From NCBI GenBank assembly GCA_965153355.1, contig OZ231127.1, positions 87,234,001-87,298,000 on the forward strand: a stretch of 64,000 nt of DNA, in the 5' to 3' direction. The first letter of the stretch is position 1; every line of letters starts with the position of its first letter. This stretch comes from Flaccisagitta enflata (lineage: Eukaryota; Chaetognatha; Sagittoidea; Aphragmophora). The notes beneath the pieces are model-generated. The model made no database searches, was not told where the DNA came from, and saw only the letters and a program-made list of their open reading frames with translations. The translations under genes and the position numbers were made by a program. This document shows positions 11,850 to 24,699 of the stretch, in pieces.

Positions 11850-12010
11850 ACCAGCAAAGGAACATGAACGGTTACATGAAGATTCTTATCCCAAAGTGCT
11901 GCAGAAAGAAAATGGAATGGAAAATAAAGAGATGTTGAGAATTATGGGTGGAATTGGTTTGACCTCGTATAGACGTCGCGTTTTTCATCTCACCGCGGGT
12001 ATTTCGCCTG
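11850..12010 (+). CDS. Possible isolated exon, SAM-like reading (weak)
   Basis: A pyrimidine-rich tract ending TTTACCAG precedes a frame with a non-repetitive reading: an acidic/basic helix-like stretch, then MLRIMGGIGLTSYRRRV. The last part faintly resembles the C-terminal helix of SAM domains (G-[IL]-x-x-x-G-x-R). No partner exons were found on either side, and a degenerate tandem repeat follows at once. It could equally be a chance frame or a retro-copied fragment. Confidence 0.2.
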
Positions 12011-12370
12011 GAACACCCCGGGCAATGACGTCTACCTCATGGCAAACAGTGCGCCGAAGCTAATGAAACCAGGAGCACTCTGGGCGATGACGTCTACCTC
12101 ATGGCAAACAGTGCGCCAAAGCTAATGAAACCAGGAGCACTCTGGGCGATGACCTCTACCTCACATCACACAGTGTGCCAAACCAATGAATTTAGGAGCA
12201 TAGTGGGGGATGACATCTAGCATCTACTTCACGTCACACAGTGCTCTGAAGCCAATGAAAGTTGAAACAACATTGCCCTTATAAAATGTAACAAGGAGCA
12301 CTTTAGGTGTTAACGTCCACCTTATATCAAACATTGTGCTGAAACAAATGAAACCAGAATTATCCTGGAT
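12010..12370. repeat. Degenerate ~66-bp tandem repeat
   Basis: Repeated units of the type GATGACGTCTACCTCATGG...CAGTGCGCC...GCTAATGAAACCAGGAGCAC become progressively diverged. The family resumes at about 12940-13080, so the 12385-12801 MITE interrupted one array. Confidence 0.8.
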
Positions 12371-12384
12371 TTAAAGTAGGGGTG

Positions 12385-12801
12385 TACTACTCGACTCAAA
12401 AAAAAAAGCCGCACCTTATTTTAAGTTAATGTATAAGAAAAAATAATGTATGAAAATTTTTTTTGTTCAAGTAATTTAAAAGATTTTCGAATTTTCTTTT
12501 ATTCTGGACCAATCCCAGATCTGTATCTTAAATGGTTTAGGAGCTACAGCTCTGCAAAGAAAAGTACTATTTTGCTAAAATGCATTTTTTTCATAAGGAT
12601 TGCGAAACTGAAATGGGCAATGTTTTTATTCAAACTAATGCCATTTCAAAACGGAAAAAGATAGCAATACCAGATTGGCGCCAAATGAAAGATCTTTTCA
12701 AGAGCTTTCTAATGGTCTAAGATTTTGATTAGTTTTTTTTTGAAATTTAGTATGAAAATTTGTCATTTAAAAGTGCGGCTTTTTTATTGAGTCGAGTAGT
12801 A
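12385..12801. mobile_element. TIR MITE inserted in a tandem array
   Basis: Ends TACTACTCGACTCAA and its complement TTGAGTCGAGTAGTA; next inwards are GCCGCAC and GTGCGGC. The interior blocks are shared with 8656-9180 and 56145-56520, making this the best-bounded member of that family. Confidence 0.75.
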
Positions 12802-13125
12802 GAAACAATTGATTTTCATGACGCTTTTACCGTTTCTGCCTCTTTCTTTTTCTCTATAGTTGAAGTAAAGTATTTCTTCCATCCTTTAAACTGTCAACAG
12901 CATCCACGTTCCTTGTGAAAATGATTACCTTGTAAACGTTCACAGTGCTTTGAAGCCGATGAAACCAGGTGCACATGGAATTATTTCCCCCTCGCACAGT
13001 ACATCAAAGCCAATAAAACCAGGAAGATCTAAGCAATACCATGTTCCTCAAGTAAGACAGAACGCCAAAGCCTTGAACTGTTGGAACAGAGACAGATTTA
13101 GAAAACATTAGCGTTGCAGTGTTTT

Positions 13126-13378
13126 AGATGACATGTAGTGACAACTGACATGTAGTGACATCTGACATGTAGTGACATCTGACATGTAATGACATCTGAC
13201 ATGTAGTGATATCTGACATGTAGTGATATCTGACATGTAGTGACATCTGACATGTAGTGATATCTGACATGTAGTGATATCTGACATGTAGTGACATCTG
13301 ACATGTAGTGACATCTGACATTCAGTGACATCTGACATGTAGTGACATCTGACATGAAGTGACATCTGACATGTAGTG
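13126..13378. repeat. 17-bp minisatellite
   Basis: About 15 tandem copies of TGACATGTAGTGACATC with T/C and small variants. Because 17 is not a multiple of three, all minus-strand frames read the same 17-residue cycle. Confidence 0.95.
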
Positions 13379-13389
13379 ATAAAACACGG

Positions 13390-14300
13390 CGCAATGTTCA
13401 GTGCAGTGATAACCATGAGCAAAAAAAAAACCGTACATTGCTTATTTCTACAATAACTTGGTGCTGCTTTTGAGAAAGTACCTAAAATCTGTGACCATTT
13501 TAAAGAGCTTCGAAAAATCTTTGATGTGAGTCGTTGAACGAAATTCTAACTTGAAAACTCTAGAAGATATGTTAATTTGAAAAAAAAGTATCAAATTGAA
13601 ATCTGCCAGATATGACATTTTTTACTAACTTGTATTTATGGACTAAATGTCTTTAATTGATCACCATTTCTAAACGGATTGACTTGAAAAGGTCTGCTTG
13701 GCGCCATTTTGTAGATAATAAGTTATATTTTCATTTTCTCTTAATTCTTTCTTAGTTTCCTTTTGTCAAATTTGTTTTTCATGCTTTTAAAGACAGAACT
13801 AAAAGAACTGAATCCCTTCAATTGACAGATTATGGGGGTGCTTACTTCAAACGGTTGCCATTTCTAAACGAATTGAGCTACAACTTTTTGCTTGGTCTAG
13901 ATTTGAAGAACTTTCGAAGATCTTTCAATTGGTCACCGATTTTTTATATTTTCATTGAAACCAAGCCGGTCAAAGGCATAAAAAGCCGCCATGTACGGTT
14001 TTTTTTTGCCCATGGTTATCAAGGGCAGCTTCAAGAATTGCGCTGGGGTCAGAATATCAATTCAAATAATGTCATCTGTCGACCTTTTATCCCGATCCTC
14101 TTTTACGCCAAAGAATAAGAGACGGCCTATGAGATCGTGATAATCTTGCAGAGGTATGCGGTCATATACCACACCCCTTCTGCATATCTCATAGCAACGT
14201 TTCAGCCCCTGTGACCCCAATCTTATGGCTAAACCATAGAAAAAAACTCAAAAGCACATATCTTTAAAAAAAACCTCCAGACCAATAACTTAATTCACCC
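13390..14300. other. No gene recognised
   Basis: AT-rich, with phrases resembling the 0.4-kb dispersed element (CTTGGCGCCATTTTG, CATTTCTAAACG) in degenerate form. No supported exon. Confidence 0.45.
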
Positions 14301-14364
14301 ATGACAATATCGCCAGGTTATTATTGCTCTCACTTTTCACTTCTCATCACTGGACACTCGGAGA

Positions 14365-14812
14365 CAAACTCGAACACTGAAGCACACAAGGACACAAACT
14401 CAAACACTGAAATACACAAGAACACAAACTCAAACACTGAAACACAAAAGAACACAAACTCAAGCACTGAAACACACAAAAACACAAACTCAAACACTGA
14501 AACACGCAAGGAAACAAACACAAATACTGAAATACACAAGAACACAAACTCAAACACTGAAAAACACAAGAACACAAACTCAAACACTGAAACACACAAG
14601 AACAAAAACTCAAACACTGAAGCACACAAGGACACAAACTCAAGCACTGAAACACACAAGGACACTAACTTAAACATTGAAATACACAAGGACACAAACT
14701 CAAACACTGAAATAAACAAGAACACAAACTCAAACACTGAAACACACAAGGACACAAACTCAAACACTGAAATACACAAGGACACAAACTCAAACACTTA
14801 AACACACAAGGA
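14365..14812. repeat. 30-bp minisatellite
   Basis: About 15 units of CACAAACTCAAACACTGAAA plus CACACAAGGA. Both strands are open because the unit is a multiple of three and lacks stops. One strand reads NTNSNTETHK, the other a hydrophobic repeat, so neither is taken as a protein. Confidence 0.93.
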
Positions 14813-15030
14813 TACTAGGACACAAGCAGACACTCTCACTCTCTCACTCTCACAAGATTGATCGAGACTGTCAATTTCAGACTGCAAATCTGAGGCGAAT
14901 CTGACGCGAATATTTGCTGGTTTGTGAGAGAACATCTGTCTCACCATGACATATGTTTCGCGTAACACATATTCGAGTTCATCAGCAGGGGAGAGTTAAA
15001 GCCCCATCAAAGCTCATTTCAATATAATTC

Positions 15031-15037
<7 letters not shown>

Positions 15038-15102
<65 letters not shown>
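15038..15102. repeat. (TG)n microsatellite
   Basis: Uninterrupted TG dinucleotides. Confidence 0.98.
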
Positions 15103-15569
15103 CTCCCTTTGTGTTGGGTGTCGGCTCTTTGTCTGTCTGGTTGTCGGTCCTTGTGGCTTTATCAACGGCATTTTCCATGTCTTGGTTTCCTCACCCGTCT
15201 TACCGTTGATTCATCTGTCCATTTGTCTGTCCGTCAGAGTGTCCACCCAAAATGATTAAGTCAAAAGAGCACCTTTCCACCTTGCATGACCCCCTTTTTC
15301 CTGAGTTACTGTCTGTCTATCTATGGGTTTTCCGTCGGTCTGTTTGTCTGTCAGTCTGTTTGGTTCGCATGCGAACTGTTTCCAGGTATACTAGAACTTT
15401 TTTTCCTCTCTTCACTCTTTATTCCTCCTCTCTCCTAGTCGTAATGGTACTCAGTAAGGGGCATCCTTTTAATCTCGAAAATCGTGCTTGAGTTAAAATC
15501 ACGACGTAGTTAAAAGCCGGACGTAGTGTTTCAATGGAATGAAAAATAGTTAGTGCACTTTGCAATTTG

Positions 15570-16036
15570 AGCTTCAGTGGAATTGGAAGTAACTGATTTT
15601 GTCATAGTAGAAAAGAGAGTCAAAGTAATCTTTTACTATGCTTTTTTGATGAAATCAAGAAATTCTCCACTTTCTTTTCACCTCTCTCTATTGCTTTTTA
15701 CCTAAGTAGACTTATTAGAGAGAATCTTACTATATTCTTACTATTTATAAATCTTGCATTTACTAAGTTTTCATCATTTAAAAAAAATGCATATGAGAAA
15801 ACTTATTTTCCTTTGTAAAGACAGAAAAAATTTTTAGAAAAAATTATATGAAAAAAAAAGAAAGGTATTCAAAGATTATAATAAAAAAAGGAACCTTGCT
15901 CTATTTTCTTATTCCCCTAACTATTTGCACTCAATAAAGAAAAAAAAACCACTTAAGTGACTTATTATTTTTTTTGCAGTATAAAGAGAAGTCAAGAGTC
16001 CATCCACTGAAACACGAATTTCAATTCCACTGAAGC
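15570..16036. repeat. Foldback region
   Basis: GCTTCAGTGGAATTG on the left is matched by CAATTCCACTGAAGC on the right, with further TTTCAATGGAAT/ATTCCACTGAAAC words around both ends. Arms are short and the interior is AT-rich. Probably a decayed MITE pair. Confidence 0.5.
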
Positions 16037-16194
16037 ACAAAGTAGTGTTTCAGTGGAATGGGCCTTGACTGGCCGAATTTCCAGATCAGAGTTCGTTATT
16101 CAGTGGATAGTCCCTCAGTAATCGTCTGCTCCTAAGAAAGCGATTTCAAGTGGAACGACTGTTTCTTAGGCGCCAAACCAACTAATTTTTCTCT

Positions 16195-16300
16195 TTTTAC
16201 ATGCGTCCATCAGGAACGCATCTCTATAAGAGGGTTTGTCCGTCCGTCAGTCCGTCCGTCCCTCCGTCCCTCCGTCAGTATGTCCGTGACGCCTGTGCAA
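16195..16300 (-). mobile_element. HINE-like fragment, ATGCG tag
   Basis: A hairpin-like ACATGCGTCC...GGAACGCATCT and the following TATAAGAGGGTTTGTCCGTCC match the 3' half of the HINE-like family. The 5' half is missing. Confidence 0.45.
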
Positions 16301-16339
16301 AAACCGCGTTTCCTGGCTGTTTCTGGCCATAGAGAGATC

Positions 16340-17035
16340 CTACACTAAATCTATCGATCGACAAACAGGTTTTGAGCGAAATATCTGTCCTTCCATTTAT
16401 CTGACATGTCTATTCCATAGTCAATACACACAAGGACACAGTCAGGACGCATCTTTGCCAGTCGGGCTTGTTTCAAAAACCTTCCCAAGTGACTTATGCA
16501 AGTGGTGATTCCTGTTTCCACTATGCATCTAGCTGTGTGCCTCAGTCTATCTTTCATTCTCTGTTATTCTTTGTACTTTCCTGAAATCTGGACTGTATGT
16601 CTATTTCTCCATTCGACCCGTCGTTGTGTTCCTCACATTCCATGTCTCTCCGTTTGACACTGTCATTGTCTCTCTGTCTTTGTCTCTCTGTCCGTTTTGT
16701 CTCTTTCTCATTCTCTATCGGTCTGTCTCTGTCTCTGTCTCTATCTCTCTGTTCTCTGTGTCTCTGTGTCTCTGTGTCTCTCTGTCTCTCTGTCTCTCTG
16801 TCTCTCTGTCTCTCTCTCTCTCTCTCTCATTTTGAAATATCAGTCAGTCCCTGGTCGCATTTGTTCTCCTTGCTGTTTCCCCTCCTGGTCACAGCTGGGA
16901 CGTCAGACAGGCAGGCTCATTTTCATTCATTTTAAATGCCGCAAAAACGCGTTGGCTTTTCACAGGGCGTGGTAATTCGTATGTCTCTACCTTTGTCTCA
17001 TTTCCTTTTATTTTTCATGTCTCTATCTCTATCTC
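16340..17035. other. Pyrimidine-rich simple sequence, no gene
   Basis: Contains degenerate TCTCTGTCTC arrays (about 16670-16830). Open frames here are low-complexity Ser/Leu/Cys. Confidence 0.7.
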
Positions 17036-17040
17036 TTCAG

Positions 17041-17263
17041 GATGTGTTTCTAGTGATGACAACAAACGCGATTGTTGAAGCTAAACATATTTACAGCATA
17101 AGCACATTTAAAAAAAAAAAATTTCTCCACCCCGCGGCGGAGTGAGCGAAGAGAACAAAGTGAGCCTGTAAACGAAGTGAGCACTGAGAAGCAAGTGAGC
17201 GAGTGAGCGGTGCGAACGGAACATTCATTAAAATCGCGGGTTGTCTGTAACTAGATACGGACC
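17041..17263. mobile_element. MITE, GGGCGTGTTTCTAG family, decayed copy
   Basis: GATGTGTTTCTAGTGATGAC at the left and CTAGATACGGACCCT at the right are diverged termini. The interior has AACGCG near one end and 'gagtgagcgaag' units characteristic of the family. Confidence 0.6.
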
Positions 17264-17494
17264 CTGAGTGCCTCTCCCTTTCTGTCTTCTCTGTTCTCAT
17301 TCCACTCCATTGCCACAGGTCCCTGGAATTTTTCCCCATTGTTTAGATTGACTATCAGGGGTAGAATATTATATGTTCATCATTCTTTTTCATATCTCTC
17401 ACATTGCCTATGTCTGACTGTCCGTCTATTTGTCACTGCCTTAATGTTTATCTGCTTGATTGCCTGTCTGTTCATCTGTCTTTTTGTCATAGTC

Positions 17495-17501
<7 letters not shown>

Positions 17502-17547
<46 letters not shown>
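17502..17547. repeat. (TC)n microsatellite
   Basis: A run of CT dinucleotides. Confidence 0.97.
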
Positions 17548-17550
<3 letters not shown>

Positions 17551-17579
17551 TCATACACCTAGTGGCTAGTAACTACACC

Positions 17580-18067
17580 ACGTCTCTCCGCAGGTTGTTG
17601 TTGCCTTGGTGATCGTTGCCTTGGAGATCGTTGCCTTGGTGATCGCCGGAGTGATGAGTCGCGCGAATGCGCACAGCGCGACCGACTCAAGACGGCGCAG
17701 CGAGAAAAAGAATGGCAAAAAAAGTAAAAATCAAATTTACATACAGACAGAAAAAAAAAAGAAACTAAAGATCAAGTGAACCAGTGAACAGAGACACGGA
17801 TTATGAGAATTAACACAATGTATAAAACAAAAATTCGAAAAATCAATCAACGAATTGATACGTAAAAAGGCGGAGAGGAATAACAGAAAAAGAATAGTGA
17901 ATGAAAAAAAAACGGGGTCAGCGGAGTGTTTTAAAACTGATTATTGAGAAAAAACCCAGATCATTAAGTAATGACAAACAATCTACAATCGGCCACAAAA
18001 AAGTAAATAAAGGACTACGCTATGCATAAGGCAAAAGATCGGTAACAAAGCCGAAAGCCGACTGAAA
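17580..18067. other. No gene recognised
   Basis: Contains a short repeat of GATCGTTGCCTTGG (17611-17650) and a CG-rich dyad around 17665-17690. The remainder is A-rich and runs into the AAC array. Confidence 0.5.
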
Positions 18068-18068
18068 T

Positions 18069-18072
18069 AAAT

Positions 18073-18166
<94 letters not shown>

Positions 18167-18167
18167 C
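18069..18167. repeat. (AAC)n microsatellite
   Basis: About 33 AAC triplets preceded by TGAAATAAATAC. It resembles an expanded SINE tail, though no SINE head is visible upstream. Confidence 0.97.
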
Positions 18168-18302
18168 CAAAACTCATCCTCGCACACTGTTGTAAGCATT
18201 ATCAATAAAACTCCATTATCAAGAACTCTGAACAACCTCCTCGGATTTAAATATTTTTTCGCGTGATCCAAGGTTTGCTCAGACGGAAATGCTTTCCTTT
18301 TT

Positions 18303-18726
18303 GGGCAGCGGCCCCAAAGGGCCGATGTCCTGTAGGACACAGGGGTGAATTACCAGACGTCCGTTCGTCCATCCGTCCGCCCGTCTGTCCGTCCGTCCGT
18401 CCGTCCGTATGTCCCCTCTCTGCAGCTTCAAGCCTCAAATTCTACTTAATAACATGGGAAATTGACAAAAATACAGGCCTTATTGAATAACAAAGAAAAT
18501 TTTCAAAAGTGAAAAATGCATGATTCTCATTAATTAACATAGAAAAACATCAAAATTGAAAAATGTAAAATTCCCATTGAATAACATATAGTAAATTGAC
18601 AAGAAATTGAAAATGCAAAATTATTGAATAACATGAAAGCTGCTACTAAGGCCTTGAATATGTCCCTCCAGACTTCTGGAAATTCACCCCTGTGTCTCAA
18701 GACAGCGGCCCTTGGGGCCGCTGCCC
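18303..18726. mobile_element. TIR MITE, GGGCAGCGGCCCC family
   Basis: The left GGGCAGCGGCCCCAAAGGGC and the right complement (about 18690-18725) form a terminal inverted repeat. A second matched pair, CACAGGGGTGAATT / AATTCACCCCTGTG, lies inside. The interior has a GTCC run and AT-rich sequence. Confidence 0.75.
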
Positions 18727-18749
18727 TGCTCTCACCCACCTTCAGCTAA

Positions 18750-18752
<3 letters not shown>

Positions 18753-18803
<51 letters not shown>
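18753..18803. repeat. (TC)n microsatellite
   Basis: A run of CT dinucleotides directly after a MITE end. Confidence 0.97.
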
Positions 18804-18807
<4 letters not shown>

Positions 18808-19260
18808 TTTCCCTATTTTCCTTTGTCACCATCCAGGACTGATTGTGTTTCTTAGTGCTGTTCTGGGCGTTGTTGTTGTTGCTCTGGGTGTTGTTGTGAA
18901 CATGTCTCTGACCTCAATCTTCTATCATTTCTTGCAACAAGATTGGATAATGGAAGAAATCACCTCCGAAATGGGCAAACCTAAGTTAGGCCAATGTTAG
19001 GCAACAGACTTTTCCAAAGCCAGGCAATCAAAGGGCCAACCGCTACAAGTTCAGAGTGCACCATGCGCCCAATCCGATGGTACATGAATTTTTCAGGCCT
19101 GTTTATCAAAGCGGGTTCATGCTTTAATGTCCAAATTCTTCTTTACTAATTTTCATTGGAATTTGGCCGTATTTTGTCCAAATGGTATTTGTGGCGGAAA
19201 GAGTCACATTGAAAAAAACAAACAGATAAGTGCGGTTTGCCATAACCTACTTCCAGGAAA

Positions 19261-19402
19261 ACAAGGCCGGATACACGGCAATCCAGTCGCGGACGGTTGG
19301 GCAGGAGCAGTAATGCGAAAACCGCTCGTAATTCAAAAATGTTACTCACTCACCTACCGACCGACACGGCAAGTCCTAGAGTCGCGTGTCCGCAACTAAA
19401 AA
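19261..19402 (+). mobile_element. HINE-like element, AGTCGCGGAC subfamily
   Basis: Starts ACAAGGCCGGATACACGGC; tag AGTCGCGGAC at 19285-19294; short core with CGAAAACCGCTCG; hardly any tandem block; 3' hairpin AGTCGCGTGTCCGCAACT with one mismatch, then AAAAAG. Confidence 0.65.
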
Positions 19403-19930
19403 GCTTGGAAACATATGAGAAGTGTAAACAAATTATGATGTTGATGGTATCTCGCCAGTGATCAGAAAACTCCCTAATCGCGCAGTTGGGATGTACGCTG
19501 AGTCTCAGATTCTCCTCACAGATTGGACGTATGGTGCCATAAGTTTTGAATCAGGGTTTTCGATTTTCAACTAAAATGAAATGAAAAAAAATGAAACTCC
19601 AAAAAAAAAAAAAAAAGATTCAATTTTGTGGAACGTTTTTATGTTATTCGCATTCCTGATCAACATTACATCTCCACATCATTACAACTGAGGAAATAGT
19701 CCGTCAAACCAAACTTAAATCTCCGCACCATCAATTCATCGGCAAATTCTCTCTCTCTCACTTTCTCTCTCTTTCTATGCGATAATGTGGCTACAGACAT
19801 AGTTTTCTTCACCTTTCACCGAGTGTTGGAAAAAGGTTTCACTTTTACTTTCTTTACCTTCATCCTTCTCCTCCTTCTCCTCTTTCCTCCATCCTTTCAT
19901 TATTTTCTTTCTAAATCGCCTACTTCCTAC
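19403..19930. other. No gene recognised
   Basis: Mixed AT-rich unique DNA with poly-A runs. Nothing assignable. Confidence 0.5.
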
Positions 19931-19936
19931 TTCCTA

Positions 19937-19939
<3 letters not shown>

Positions 19940-20007
<68 letters not shown>
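19940..20007. repeat. (TC)n microsatellite
   Basis: A run of CT with one GT interruption. Confidence 0.97.
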
Positions 20008-20010
<3 letters not shown>

Positions 20011-20149
20011 TCCCATCTCTATCGCTGTTTCGCCATTATATCGCGTGTAACTGGTGGTCCATTCCCTCACACGCGCGCACGGGGGAACTTACTACTTTTT
20101 TCTTCCCTCCCATACGGCTGATCTGTGGTCGGTCGACGGAACGAGAGAC

Positions 20150-20220
20150 TGCGGTGGAGGCGGCGGTAGTGGTGGTGGTGGCGGCGGTAGTGGTGGTGGT
20201 AGCGGCGGCAGCGGAGGCGC
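20150..20220. repeat. GGCGGTAGTGGT-type minisatellite
   Basis: Tandem GGCGGTAGTGGTGGTGGT units. The flanks are GC-rich and then a CATACACGCG region follows. No gene assigned. Confidence 0.75.
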
Positions 20221-20559
20221 CTATTAGCCCCTTCCTTCTCCTCCTCCTCCTCATTTGCCCACACCCTTCGTATGCACATGCGCCCACTCATGACCTAACG
20301 CATACAAAAGCGCGCTTACATACACGCACACATCCAGACGCGCACGCAGCACACATGCACATACACGCGCATGAACACGCGTTGACTTGCGCCTGACTTC
20401 AAACCGAATCCCCGTCATCATCGTTAGTTTGGAGACAACAGTAAAAAAAAAAGAAGAAAAAATCACCAAACATGACGGCAAATCGAATTTTTGTCATCGT
20501 CACTTCGTCTCGATAACGAGCGTGATATGACGATGATGACGATGATGACGATGATGACG

Positions 20560-20885
20560 ATGATGAGGTCATTGACCACGTCCAAGACAACAACCAAGAC
20601 CACAACCAAGATAACAACCGAGACCACAACCAAGACCACAACTTGTCTTCATTGCCATCGGAAGTATCAGACTCACTTCTGTCCGATGTCAACAATATAC
20701 CAAGGTCATCGTCAACGTCAACACCATTGAGAGAGGCTCCTCTGACCAACACTAATGTGATCAACAACTCTTTTGAGATCAACGTCATTGAGCAGCTCCT
20801 TTGACCAACATAAATGCGATCAACAACTCTTTTGAGGTCAACGTCATCTAGAAGCTCCTTTGACCAACACTTATGCAATCGACGT
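20560..20885. repeat. Two degenerate tandem arrays
   Basis: AACCAAGACCAC units (20575-20642) are followed by about three ~68-bp units sharing TTTGACCAACA, GATCAACAACTCTTTTGAG and TCAACGTCAT. Confidence 0.75.
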
Positions 20886-21199
20886 ACTCAATAAAGCGTT
20901 GATCAGAAGTACTATGGTCAACAAGACAACAACTGTCGCCATATGATATCCTAAAAAAAAACACTCATGCGACTTACACCAGCGGTTTCAGTTTGCCTAA
21001 AACCAAAACATATGCTGTCTGCTAGTAACACCTTCACCCAGCGACCGCTTCTGTAGATCCAGAGTATCGTGAAATTTATATTTAATATATTACAACTATG
21101 CACAGTGTACAAGGGGAAGAAATGCATTTATCATTATCAATATCAATATTGATCATTAACCGATCAATGAAAAATTTTTTTTGAATGTTATAATAATTT

Positions 21200-21500
21200 T
21201 CAAATACACTACTCAACTTGCAGTGTTATCATTGTTACCATGGCTATCGTTAAACTCCTCTACTTGCAGTGCGAACATTATCATCATGGCTATCCATACC
21301 CACCTCACCTCATGGCTATCCTTAAACTCTTCAACTTGCAGTGTTAAAATCATCACCATGGCTATCTATGCCCACCTCAGCTAGCAGTGTTAATATCATC
21401 ACCATGGCTATCCATGCCCACCTCAGCTAGCAGTGTCAATATTATCACCATGGCTATCCAAACCGGTAGGGTTAACATTATCACGATGGCTATCCATGCC
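21200..21500. repeat. Degenerate ~45-60-bp tandem repeat
   Basis: Repeats of TTATCACCATGGCTATCCAT and CACCTCAGCTAGCAGTGT with spacing variation. The ATGs are periodic and not starts of a gene. Confidence 0.75.
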
Positions 21501-21838
21501 TGAACCTCAGCATTAGCCGTCCTTCTGGAACATTGAGTGCGAGGCCAAACATTATCGAAAAAATTTCCCTACTTTTTTTTCTCCCTTAGTTTTTACTTCC
21601 TTTCAACTGAGACCAAATGGGAGACCAAACGGGGAAGAGAAAGAGGGGGGAGAGGGGCTAAGGGGCTGAAGGGGGGGGGGGGTAACCGCGAGTCCGCGCG
21701 TGTGTGTGTTCAACGTTGAAAGCGCGAGATTAAGAGTGAGTAAGCACAGCGGTTCAAATCTAACTGCCTGTTTTTCTTTCTCTTGTTTGACTATCTGTGT
21801 ATCTGGCTATCCTCGTCTGTCCTGGCCTGAATGGTGGT

Positions 21839-21844
<6 letters not shown>

Positions 21845-21880
<36 letters not shown>

Positions 21881-21905
21881 CTCCCATGAGAGAGAGAGAG
21901 AGAGA
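21845..21905. repeat. Inverted (TC)n-(GA)n
   Basis: A CT run, a short GCCTCTCCCATG hinge, then a GA run. It is a small strand-switching microsatellite able to fold back. Confidence 0.93.
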
Positions 21906-22492
21906 AAAGGAAAAGGGAAAACCCATGATATAAGTGGCGGATCGTCCAAGGGGCAAATACAAAACTGGGGTTTCCGTGCCCCCCCCCCCACGCTTCCTCG
22001 CAAAAGTGGCTGTAAACAAAGATTTCAGCCGTTGAGAGAAACAAATCATCTGATAGCAAATCTGACATCCAGAAGGCATTTTGATGGATGTAGAATTGCC
22101 CGCAGAGTTGTCGTTTATTTATTTAAGTGTCACATGGGCATGGGGGCATAGGGGCATGGGGCATGGGCATGGACACGGGCATGGGGGTCTGGAGTTGTGA
22201 GATGCATGGTGCATTTGGCAGTGGATGGAGTATGAGTTCCTGGCAACAGAAGACAGATGATGGGAAGATATGAAGTTGAAAGGCCTATTATATAGCCCGT
22301 TACTTATAGAGTGTAGCCTATAGAGGATAGTTAAGGGTTGAGAGTTTGATAGAAGAGGAAATTGTCTATCGCACTTGCTCTTGTATGCGCGTCAATTTAC
22401 TCCCATATCATCTAATAGTCGTAAAAGCGTTAGGTGGTCAGCGATACCCGTGCCCTGAATAGGTACGTCATGATTGTAGTTGAGGGCGGGAG

Positions 22493-22872
22493 CAGGGCAC
22501 CGGCCCTGAAGGGGTCGATGACCTATGCTTTCACACAGGGAAGTTTTCTCCACCTCCTCCATCCCCCCTCCCCCCACCTCCAGGCCCATATCTCAGCCTC
22601 GAGACCCATATCCTAGTCTTGAGGCCAAAATCTCTCGAGGCTGAGATTTAGGCCTCCAGGATGGGATTTTGGCCTTAAGATGGGATTTGGGCCTTGAGGT
22701 TGGGATTTGGACCTCAAGACAGGGATTTTGGCCTCAAGGCTGGGATATGGGCCTCGAGGTTGAGATATGGGCCTGGAGGTGGGAGGGGGGGGGTTACGTA
22801 GAAGAAGGAGAAGGAGGAGAAAATTCCCCTGTGTGAAAGCATAGGTCATCTACCCCTTTGGGGCCGCTGCCC
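22493..22872. mobile_element. TIR MITE, GGGCAGCGGCCCC family, well preserved
   Basis: About 46 bp of near-perfect terminal inverted repeat: GATGACCTATGCTTTCACAC near the left end and GTGTGAAAGCATAGGTCATC near the right, next to GGGGCCGCTGCCC. The interior is a tandem of about 28-bp units (GGCCTCGAGGTTGGGATATG-like), itself partly palindromic. Confidence 0.85.
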
Positions 22873-22951
22873 AAAAAGTAATGTTGAATGTTGAATAGTG
22901 GAGATACAAAAAAATGTAAGATTTTGTACATTTGGAAAGAATTTCTTGCTC

Positions 22952-23132
22952 TTTAGTTGCGGACACGCAACTCTATAAGAGGCTTTGTCCGTCCGTCCGT
23001 CCGTTTGTTCGTCCGTCGATCCGTTGGTCCGTCCGTCGGTCTGTGGTCAGCGAGTTGGAAAGTGTGAAAAAGCTCATTTCCGCCCTTGCCCACCCGTCCG
23101 CAACTGGTATTGGCCATGTGTCCGGCATTGTT
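22952..23132 (-). mobile_element. HINE-like element, AGTTGCGGAC subfamily
   Basis: Hairpin AGTTGCGGACACGCAACT at 22955-22972 (3' end), GTCCGTCC block, tag complement GTCCGCAACT at 23096-23105, and a 5' end reading CCGGCATTGT. Same subfamily as the 9520 copy. Confidence 0.7.
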
Positions 23133-23139
23133 TTGTAAA

Positions 23140-23640
23140 CACTGGTTACCACTAAAATATTTATCATTTCTTATGATAAACCTTTTTGATGGTTTTCCTG
23201 AAATTTGTTAAATTGAGGGGCGAGGCAATTAAACAGCAAATATGGCAAAAGGTTTCTGCCAACTAAAATATCATCCATTTTTAATTTCAACTTTTTTATA
23301 AGGAGATAAAGCAAACATATTGCAGTAACCTTACCAAATTGTCATATTATTCTATGTAATAAGAAAAAACTTATTCTAGTTTATAAGTCTAAATCATGGC
23401 GTATAACTTGGAACACTGTGCATGACTCCAATACCTCTTTAGAAAAATATAGAAAAAAATCAAGGAATGTCGCTATGAATAAGATCAAGTCAGATTCGAC
23501 GTGACAGAAGCTGCAAAGAAGAAGTTAAAGCAATGTGATTTAAAAGACAAAAACAAACAAACAAAAACCGTCGATCACAACAAAGTGATTACTGATAACA
23601 GTACAGAATGGGACGACTTCGACGAGAGGGTTAAGCATAA
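23140..23640. other. No gene recognised
   Basis: AT-rich unique DNA. An open frame that begins here runs into the AAC array and is not considered real. Confidence 0.5.
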
Positions 23641-23643
23641 AAA

Positions 23644-23900
<257 letters not shown>

Positions 23901-24030
23901 GGAAACATCAATATTCTGACAAATTCGATAACAACCACAATCTCCTGGGCACGACGGGGTCATCCCAGACCAAAGCCGAAAAGGAAACGCATGAAAACAA
24001 AGATGCACTCGACTGGACAAAGTAGGCTGA

Positions 24031-24313
<283 letters not shown>

Positions 24314-24480
24314 ATTAATTTCCAATGCTCTATTTGTGCATTTAACACATGAACAATGAACACATAAGCAATGACATTGTCACAGAGCTGTACATAGTAC
24401 AATTTTTAAATAATGAATATCAGTTAGACATATTGACTAACGTATACAGAAGCGTGTACATCGTAATAAATAGCGGGAAG

Positions 24481-24669
<189 letters not shown>

Positions 24670-24699
24670 AGTGATCATCTGAAGAAGTGGAGGGAGAGC

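Noticed and set aside
13098-13422. CRISPR-like array of regular direct repeats
   Set aside because: The 17-bp units are contiguous with no unique spacers, and the DNA is eukaryotic. It is a minisatellite.
14301-14801. 166-codon Asn/Thr-rich frame (NTNSNTETHK repeats)
   Set aside because: The 30-bp unit is a multiple of three, so open frames persist on both strands by chance. No start or promoter context and no flanking exons.
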